Below are positions 7,472 to 12,739 of a DNA stretch of 12,739 nt, piece by piece. The notes beneath the pieces were generated by a model that worked only from the letters and a program-made list of their open reading frames with translations, was not told where the DNA came from and made no database searches. Source of the stretch: Rhodospirillaceae bacterium (GTDB lineage: Bacteria > Pseudomonadota > Alphaproteobacteria > Thalassobaculales > Thalassobaculaceae); the NCBI GenBank assembly GCA_002730675.1, contig PCAV01000090.1:1-12739 (forward strand). Reading direction: 5' to 3'. Both the position numbers and the translations under genes were made by a program. Each line of letters starts with the position of its first letter. Position 1 is the stretch's first letter.

Positions 7472-7486
7472 GTGACTGTTATCACA
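7471..7486 (+). promoter_or_regulatory. CRP-like palindrome over the start codon
   Basis: The sequence CGTGA-CTGTTA-TCACA matches 9 of 10 bases of the TGTGA-N6-TCACA consensus of CRP-type regulators. It ends on the A of the ATG at 7486, about 30-45 nt after the predicted transcription start, so binding there would more likely repress or block than activate. The same symmetry could also act as an RNA hairpin (GTGA/TCAC) next to the start codon. One chance match in a short region is possible. Confidence 0.4.
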
Positions 7487-9876
7487 TGAGTATAGAATTC
7501 GATATCGCCATTGTTGGCTCTGGCCCTTCCGGTCTAAGCGCAGCAGCGCGGGCTGCACAAAAAGGGATATCACACATCCTGCTTGAAACAAACGACCACG
7601 CCTCAGATACAATTTTTAAATTCCAAAAACGTAAGTTCGTAATGGCGACACCAGATGTCATGCCTCTCAGAAGCGATGTCAGCTTTTCTGCAGGCACACG
7701 AGAAGAGATTCTGGATAAATGGGACCAGGAAATAGAGCACCAAAAAATAAATATTAGTTATGACAGTGAAGTAATAGAAATTAGTGGTGAAAAAGGTAAT
7801 TTTTCGCTTAAAATCAAGGGTGGTCGCACGATTAGAGCCAGTCACGTTGTTCTTTCAATTGGTATGCAGGGTAATTTACGAAAGCTAGACGTTGAGGGAG
7901 ATGATTGGGAAGGTGTTCAATATCAACTGGATGACCCAGAAGAATATGAAGATGAGACAATCATCGTTGTTGGAGCAGGCGACGCAGCAATAGAAAATGC
8001 GGTAGCCCTTGCAGCACAAAATCGAGTTGCTCTAGTAAATAGGAAGGGCGAATTCGCAAGAATAAAAGCTGGAAACCTGACACTTATTACAGAAGCAATA
8101 GATAGCGGCGTTTTGGAGTGCTATTACAATGCTACTACAGCACGTGTCGCACCTGGTGAGATAATATTAAAGACGCCTGATGGCGAGACAAGTGTTCCTT
8201 GTGATAGAATAATTGCTCGTCTTGGCGCACTGGCGCCCCGACGATTCGTTGAAAGTTGCGGAATAAACTTCACCAGTGACGAACCAAGCGCACTTCCTGA
8301 ATTATCGGAACGATACGAGAGCTCCGTGCGAGGTCTTTACGTAGTCGGCGCTTTAGCTGGTTACCCTCTAATTAAATTAGCCATGAATCAAGGTTACGAA
8401 GTAGTAGAGACTATCTCAGGAAATGAAATACCGCCGGCTGATGAACCACTCTTGGAGGAAAAATTTGCAACTCTTCCGGGAAGGAAAGTTAATGACCTTT
8501 TGAGAGAGATTCAGGAAAACGTCCCTCTCCTATCGCATATGTCCGCGCTGCAATTTCGCGAATTCATGATCGATAGTGTGATCCACCTTAAACAAGCAGG
8601 AGACGTGATTTTCGAAAGAAATGAATACACAAACAGCGTCTATTCAATTGTTGAAGGACGGGTGAATGTACAGATCAACCCCGAGGATAAAAATGAAGTT
8701 GTAGAGCTGAAGAAAGGCTCATTTTTTGGTGAAATGGGTCTGATAGCAGGGCGACGCAGAACAGCAACCGTGGTTGCTGAAAGAGAATGTTTCTTAGTTG
8801 AAACTCCTCGAAGAGCAATGCTTAAACTTATCAGTTCTGTTCCAGGCGCAAAGAAAGTCTTGGATACTGCAGCTATATACAGACAGATACAAACCCATTT
8901 GGCACCCAACATCGAAAAGGAGCTACTTAAAGAGATTGTAGAATCAGCAACAATAGAAACTTTGTCTGCGGGGGATAAACTGATATCGGAGGGTGATGAG
9001 TCAGATCATATGTTTATAATTCGAGCTGGTTCTATGACAGTCTCAAAGGTTATCGGTGGGAGAAGTGTCATATTATCCTACATTCCCTCAGGCAATTATG
9101 TTGGCGAGATGGCGTTATTAAATAGTGAACCTCGTTCGGCTAGTGTGACTGCAACGGTAGCTTCTGAGGTAATAAAAATTGATGCTGTTGCATTCCGGGA
9201 ATTATTAGGCCGAGAGGCTGAACTTAAACAAATAATAGAAGAAAAGTTTCAAGATAGAATAGTTGAGAATTTAGAAACAGAGGAACGACCTGAGGCTGGC
9301 GACATCATAGATTTTTTAGTAGGGCAAGGTGTTGGCGAGGCATCCGATGTATTGCTTATAGACGAATCACTCTGTGTAAGATGCGATAATTGTGAAAAAG
9401 CTTGTGCAGAAACCCACGGCGGAATTTCAAGACTGAACCGGGAAGCTGGACCAACGTTTGATACTTTGCATGTGCCAACCTCTTGTAGGCACTGTGAACA
9501 CCCTCATTGTATGTCCGATTGTCCAGCCGACGCTATACATCGAGCCCAGGATGGCGAGGTTTTTATAGATGATAAGTGTATTGGGTGTGGAAACTGCGTT
9601 AATAACTGTCCCTACGGCGTTATACAACTAGCTTATCCACAAGCTAAAAAGCCTGGCCTGTGGTCTTGGCTCTTTTTTGGTGCTGGTCCAGGGCCTGGGG
9701 AGGATAAAACAAATAATAAAAAAGTTGAGGGCGCAAGATCAGTAGCTGCAAAGTGCGATATGTGCAAGGACATAGAGGGCGGCGCCTCATGTGTCAGTGC
9801 GTGTCCTACAGGAGCAGCCATACGGGTTAATCCCGAGGAATTTTTATCAATTACCAATTTGGCAAAATCGGGTTAG
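7486..9876 (+). CDS. Fusion: TrxR-like FAD/NAD(P)H reductase, two cyclic-nucleotide-binding domains, four-cluster ferredoxin
   Basis: A 796-residue cytosolic protein with no signal peptide. Residues 1-310 are a thioredoxin-reductase-like flavoprotein: FAD motif GSGPSG (11-16), NAD(P)H Rossmann motif GAGDAA (163-168) and a closing GLYVVGALAG (283-292). The CxxC that TrxR carries between the two Rossmann motifs is missing. Residues about 345-460 and 470-590 are two cyclic-nucleotide-binding domains; both keep the phosphate-binding cassette residues (G415-E416 with R425-T-A; G540-E541 with R550-S-A). Residues about 622-785 hold sixteen cysteines in four [4Fe-4S] motifs, DmsB/NrfC style: C630/633/636/640, C667/670/675/679, C698/701/704/708 and C757/760/769/773. 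Electrons likely pass between NAD(P)H, FAD and the clusters, gated by cAMP or cGMP. First gene of the operon; the next start is 5 nt after the stop. Domain calls are firm; the reaction is inferred. Confidence 0.88.
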   Translation: MSIEFDIAIVGSGPSGLSAAARAAQKGISHILLETNDHASDTIFKFQKRKFVMATPDVMPLRSDVSFSAGTREEILDKWDQEIEHQKINISYDSEVIEISGEKGNFSLKIKGGRTIRASHVVLSIGMQGNLRKLDVEGDDWEGVQYQLDDPEEYEDETIIVVGAGDAAIENAVALAAQNRVALVNRKGEFARIKAGNLTLITEAIDSGVLECYYNATTARVAPGEIILKTPDGETSVPCDRIIARLGALAPRRFVESCGINFTSDEPSALPELSERYESSVRGLYVVGALAGYPLIKLAMNQGYEVVETISGNEIPPADEPLLEEKFATLPGRKVNDLLREIQENVPLLSHMSALQFREFMIDSVIHLKQAGDVIFERNEYTNSVYSIVEGRVNVQINPEDKNEVVELKKGSFFGEMGLIAGRRRTATVVAERECFLVETPRRAMLKLISSVPGAKKVLDTAAIYRQIQTHLAPNIEKELLKEIVESATIETLSAGDKLISEGDESDHMFIIRAGSMTVSKVIGGRSVILSYIPSGNYVGEMALLNSEPRSASVTATVASEVIKIDAVAFRELLGREAELKQIIEEKFQDRIVENLETEERPEAGDIIDFLVGQGVGEASDVLLIDESLCVRCDNCEKACAETHGGISRLNREAGPTFDTLHVPTSCRHCEHPHCMSDCPADAIHRAQDGEVFIDDKCIGCGNCVNNCPYGVIQLAYPQAKKPGLWSWLFFGAGPGPGEDKTNNKKVEGARSVAAKCDMCKDIEGGASCVSACPTGAAIRVNPEEFLSITNLAKSG

Positions 9877-9881
9877 CCAAT

Positions 9882-10709
9882 ATGCATGAAGGTTTTTTAG
9901 TTTATGCCAATTCAAAGTACCTGAAATGGGCAGCAGCCCTGTGCCTGGCATCAATAGCGGCATATATTTTTTATGAACCACTAGATGAACACAATGGCGG
10001 AACCGTTCTGGGGTATATTTTAGGAACAGTCGGTGCGCTGCTGATTTTTTGGCTGACTTGGTTAGGAATAAGAAAACGGCAATATGGCGCACATTTCAGG
10101 CTAACGGCTTGGGTTTCTGCTCACGTTTACCTTGGTTTAAGCCTAATTGTCGTAGCAACACTGCATACCGGTTTCCAATTTGATTGGAATATTCATACGC
10201 TGGCCTATGCGCTTATGATCATAGTCATAGTGAGCGGAATTTTTGGAATTTATGCTTATGCAAGGTTCCCGCGACTTGTCAGTGAAAACCGACGCGGCGT
10301 CTCGATGGATGATCTGCTTACTCAAATTGGTGATCTTGACCGGGAGTGTAGACAGTTAGCTATCGGCCTACCAGATGAAGTTAGTTCGCTAATTTTAAAG
10401 TCGTGCGAAGAAACTATAATTGGTGGTTCAATTTTTAGAATTTTAAGTGGAAAGGCACGTAATTGCCCATCAGATGCCGCTTTTACGCAATTACGTGCGC
10501 TTATTAGCACCGTAGACCATGAACACGCTCTGAACACACGCAAATTACTTGTGTTAACTGGTAAAAAATGCGGCGTGCTCGGGACAATCAGGCGAGACAT
10601 TCAACTCAAGGCCTTGATGGATATCTGGCTGCGGGTACACGTACCCGTAACCATTGCTCTCTTAGTCGCTCTGACAGTTCATATAATATCCGTTTTTTAT
10701 TATTGGTAA
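9882..10709 (+). CDS. Five-helix membrane protein, probable diheme b-type cytochrome
   Basis: A 275-residue inner-membrane protein with hydrophobic helices at about 15-31, 42-62, 74-96, 106-127 and 249-273. Helix 3 carries H81 and H95, and helix 5 carries H253 and H267; each pair is 14 residues apart, the spacing seen when two helices hold two stacked b hemes (as in cytochrome bc1, and on helices III and V in NADPH oxidase and ferric reductases). Positive-inside reasoning (RKRQ at 64-67, R128-R138) puts H81/H253 toward the cytosol and H95/H267 toward the periplasm. Residues 128-248 form a large cytosolic insert with no family I recognise. Sitting between a cytosolic FeS flavoprotein and a periplasmic decaheme protein, it is the natural membrane-crossing step. 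The start is 5 nt after the previous stop with no clear SD, so translation is probably coupled. Confidence 0.72.
   Translation: MHEGFLVYANSKYLKWAAALCLASIAAYIFYEPLDEHNGGTVLGYILGTVGALLIFWLTWLGIRKRQYGAHFRLTAWVSAHVYLGLSLIVVATLHTGFQFDWNIHTLAYALMIIVIVSGIFGIYAYARFPRLVSENRRGVSMDDLLTQIGDLDRECRQLAIGLPDEVSSLILKSCEETIIGGSIFRILSGKARNCPSDAAFTQLRALISTVDHEHALNTRKLLVLTGKKCGVLGTIRRDIQLKALMDIWLRVHVPVTIALLVALTVHIISVFYYW
10455..10498. repeat. Perfect 12-bp inverted repeat inside the diheme b gene
   Basis: GCACGTAATTGC (10455-10466) and GCAATTACGTGC (10487-10498) are exact reverse complements separated by 20 nt. It lies in the part coding for the cytosolic insert (residues about 192-206). As RNA it would form a 12-bp hairpin in the middle of the operon transcript. 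Confidence 0.8.
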
Positions 10710-10719
10710 GGCGAGTTAG

Positions 10720-12426
10720 ATGGAACTATCCATAACTACACTGACTCGCCGAAAAAATGGGAGTATCGGACGCAGAGAAGAGAAGAAAACATGCGAAGCT
10801 CTTCGCATCGGGAGAGATACGAAAGACGAATTATTTCTTCCTGACCATAGGATCCCTTATAATCTAGCCACTTTGCACCCTGGTGAGGATGGATTCTTCA
10901 TAGAAGCTGAGGGTAACAACGACTTGAGGCTTAATGAACAAATTGTTCAAAAGGCTCCCGTCACTATAGATGACATCATTGGGATTGGTCCATACGAACT
11001 CAAACTTGTTGAGCCCGAAGATGGGATAGATCTAGCTGTTACTGTAGAATTAATTCATCCAGTGGGTGACGATGTAGAAGAGTTATTGTCCAGAAGTAAC
11101 CTAAGTATCAACAATGCAGGTTTTTCAAAACGTGCCTTGTCGTGGACATTAGGCCTTTCGATTTTAGTGCTCTTTTTAGTTCTGCCAATATTAGATGGAA
11201 CGTATAATATTTTTAGATCGTCCGTACCCACACAAAATGAAGAAAATCAAGCCAATACAATGTTCACCAAAAATGAAGTTACATTCGACTTCAGCTGGCA
11301 TACTGGTGAAGTAATGGATGCACATAAGTTTTTTGCCAACGATTGCGAAGCGTGCCACACAAAACCGTTTATTATGGTAGAGGACCAAGCATGCCTTTCT
11401 TGCCATCAAAAAACTCATGCGCACTTAGATGTGGCAAAGTTTACAAACCCGGATTTAAATTCTACCCGTTGCGCGTCATGTCATACAGATCATCAGGGCC
11501 CAGAGCCCTTGAGGGCATCTCAACAAGCCTTATGCTCAGATTGCCATACAAACCTTGAGGCGATAGCGAAGGGCACAAAACTGATCAACGCCTCAGACTT
11601 TGGGCTTAATCACCCTCAATTTAAGCCAACAGTTTGGATTGATGCTTCCGCCGGCAAGCAAGCGCGAATAAGCCTGGATGAAATACCAAAGGAAAATTCT
11701 AATTTGAAATTTCCGCATGACGTTCATCTAATCGCAGAACGTATGCGTAACCCAAGCACAGGAAAGCAAGAACAATTAGACTGTGCTAGTTGCCATGCTC
11801 CAGACATGAGCAAACAATTTTTCAAACCCGTAAACATGGAAGAACACTGCGGAGATTGCCATATACTCTCCTTTGATCCGAATAAACCGGAGCGACTAGT
11901 TCCTCACGCTAGTGCAGCTACGGTACAACGAGAGGTCAAAGAGTACTTCTCCGACCTAGCACTTAGTGGAAATATTGATGAAAAGGCGGCACCTGCAAGT
12001 TTACGGAGAAGGCCAGGATCACAATTAACAAAAACACAGCGTCTTGAAGCGTTAGAGTGGGCCAACGAAAAAACAGAACAAGCTACCAATTATCTTTTTT
12101 CAGCCAGTCAATGTGGCGTTTGCCACCAGTTGCAAAGGAAGTCGGATAAGACGGCAGAATATAGAGTGGAAACTGTCAGTGTTACTAATATTTGGCAGCC
12201 TCTTTCGGTATTCAATCATGAAGCGCATGCGGACGCATCATGTGAAAGCTGTCACGCTGCGGAGCAATCTTCCACAAGTTCTGACGTTCTTTTACCAAAA
12301 ATTGAAAGCTGCCGCGATTGTCACGGAGGACAGCTAACCTCTGATAAAATACCTAGTACATGCATAAGTTGTCATGTCTTCCACAACGATAAGCTTGCGC
12401 TGATGTCACCAACGACGGGAGAATAA
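10720..12426 (+). CDS. FHA-like domain, one membrane helix, periplasmic decaheme c-type cytochrome
   Basis: A 568-residue bitopic protein. Residues about 1-112 resemble an FHA domain: ALRIGRDTKDELFLPDHRI, then a strand pair and LRLNEQIV. The conserved Gly-Arg (G31-R32) is present, but the usual SRxH motif reads PYNL, so phosphothreonine binding is doubtful. Residues 141-160 form the membrane anchor; K137-R138 before it place the FHA part in the cytosol. Residues 190-568 are periplasmic and hold ten CxxCH motifs starting at C209, C225, C251, C272, C355, C377, C465, C508, C531 and C548, with many further histidines for distal ligation. It should carry electrons between the membrane b hemes and periplasmic or outer partners. 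The start has AAGGCGAG upstream, 10 nt after the previous gene. Ends with tandem TAA TAG stops. Heme count is seen directly; its partners are inferred. Confidence 0.87.
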   Translation: MELSITTLTRRKNGSIGRREEKKTCEALRIGRDTKDELFLPDHRIPYNLATLHPGEDGFFIEAEGNNDLRLNEQIVQKAPVTIDDIIGIGPYELKLVEPEDGIDLAVTVELIHPVGDDVEELLSRSNLSINNAGFSKRALSWTLGLSILVLFLVLPILDGTYNIFRSSVPTQNEENQANTMFTKNEVTFDFSWHTGEVMDAHKFFANDCEACHTKPFIMVEDQACLSCHQKTHAHLDVAKFTNPDLNSTRCASCHTDHQGPEPLRASQQALCSDCHTNLEAIAKGTKLINASDFGLNHPQFKPTVWIDASAGKQARISLDEIPKENSNLKFPHDVHLIAERMRNPSTGKQEQLDCASCHAPDMSKQFFKPVNMEEHCGDCHILSFDPNKPERLVPHASAATVQREVKEYFSDLALSGNIDEKAAPASLRRRPGSQLTKTQRLEALEWANEKTEQATNYLFSASQCGVCHQLQRKSDKTAEYRVETVSVTNIWQPLSVFNHEAHADASCESCHAAEQSSTSSDVLLPKIESCRDCHGGQLTSDKIPSTCISCHVFHNDKLALMSPTTGE

Positions 12427-12431
12427 TAGGG

Positions 12432-12739
12432 ATGTTGAAAGTTACGAATATTATCGCATCAATTCTTTTCTTGGTTCTCTCTATAAGCGCTACCAAGATC
12501 AGTGCCGCCTCTGAAAATCTGGAGCTCGTAACTTGGGGTTCAGTTTTACCCAACGCGACGATTGATACAAACCGCGCCAGTTTAAACGTACAAGTGGAAA
12601 TTGGAGGTGATATTCCTCTAAAAACTCATATAACTGCGCACACGCCAGCAGGCAATATGCTACAACGGACTAATCTCGGATATTGGGTGCCCTGGTCCGG
12701 CAAATTGGACGATTTGATGGATACGTTCAGTCCAAAGAG
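12432..12739 (+). CDS. Exported protein of unknown function, N-terminal part (3' end outside window)
   Basis: An open frame runs from ATG 12432 to the window edge, giving 102 residues. The start lies 5 nt after the previous stop, with GGGAGA at 12417-12422 as a likely SD. Residues 1-25 form a typical signal peptide (MLKVTN, a hydrophobic core IIASILFLVLSIS, cleavage near ISA-AS). The rest (LELVTWGSVLPNATI, then LNVQVEIGGDIPLKTH and LGYWVPWSG) looks like beta-rich exported protein; I recognise no family and no CxxCH is present in the visible part. Position suggests a fourth member of the redox operon, acting in the periplasm or at the outer membrane. Confidence 0.7.
   Translation, partial: MLKVTNIIASILFLVLSISATKISAASENLELVTWGSVLPNATIDTNRASLNVQVEIGGDIPLKTHITAHTPAGNMLQRTNLGYWVPWSGKLDDLMDTFSPK

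Larger units (their letters stand above)
7183..7485 (+). other. Intergenic region between gspO and the redox operon
   Basis: This 303-bp region holds no convincing gene. There is no clear GC-rich terminator after gspO. An A6-CGA-T7 near-palindrome at 7375-7390 sits just upstream of the promoter at 7404-7432 and could act as an UP element rather than a terminator. The last 50 nt form a structured leader (see separate entries). A 21-codon frame at 7203-7268 has no ribosome binding site and is not called. Confidence 0.6.

Noticed and set aside
9373..9810. Reading the FeS part as an electron-transfer subunit of a DMSO-reductase-type enzyme
   Set aside because: The motif pattern is of that family, but no molybdopterin catalytic subunit or NrfD/DmsC-type partner is present in the window, and the module is fused to a reductase.
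11495..11509. Short hairpin AGGGC-CCAGA-GCCCT in the decaheme gene
   Set aside because: 5-bp arms within conserved coding sequence; no sign of a function.

Overview
The window looks like a chromosomal stretch from a moderately AT-rich proteobacterium. The T2SS subunits (PilN-like GspL tail, subtype-b GspM, short HR-domain GspN/GspC-like protein, lipoprotein secretin, ~250-residue prepilin peptidase) resemble those of Alphaproteobacteria, but this assignment rests on remembered family style, not on a search. I see no tRNA, rRNA, CRISPR array, transposase or insertion sequence.

Region 1 (1-4591, + strand) is the end of a type II secretion operon: the C-terminus of a PilN/GspL-like protein, GspM, an HR-domain GspC/GspN-like protein, the secretin GspD, and an unfamiliar exported protein with a C-terminal PPC-like beta domain. 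The first four are packed with TAATG or ATGA overlaps, so they are probably translationally coupled. The prepilin peptidase GspO (6421-7182, +) belongs to the same machine but is separated from it.

Region 2 (4584-6314, - strand) is a two-gene cassette placed between gspD's neighbour and gspO: a small membrane-anchored TPR protein followed by an exported pentaheme c-type cytochrome resembling the cytochrome c554 family. Its last gene overlaps the secretion operon tail-to-tail by 8 bp. The TPR gene may start at an ATT codon.

Region 3 (7183-12739, + strand) is the most interesting part. After a 303-bp intergenic region with a very good sigma70-type promoter, an operon encodes three unusual redox proteins. 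(i) A 796-residue cytosolic fusion carries a thioredoxin-reductase-like FAD/NAD(P)H module without the CxxC pair, two cyclic-nucleotide-binding domains and a DmsB/NrfC-like four-cluster [4Fe-4S] module. (ii) A five-helix membrane protein has two His pairs, each 14 residues apart, suggesting two stacked b hemes. (iii) A degenerate FHA domain is joined through one membrane helix to a periplasmic decaheme c-type cytochrome. (iv) The start of a further exported protein runs off the window.

Read together, region 3 encodes what looks like a complete electron path across the cytoplasmic membrane: NAD(P)H, FAD, four FeS clusters, two b hemes, ten c hemes. Its cytosolic end carries cyclic-nucleotide sensor domains and an FHA-like domain. 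The pentaheme cytochrome of region 2 could be a periplasmic partner. The domain calls are supported by visible motifs; the electron path, its direction, its terminal substrate and its regulation are inference.
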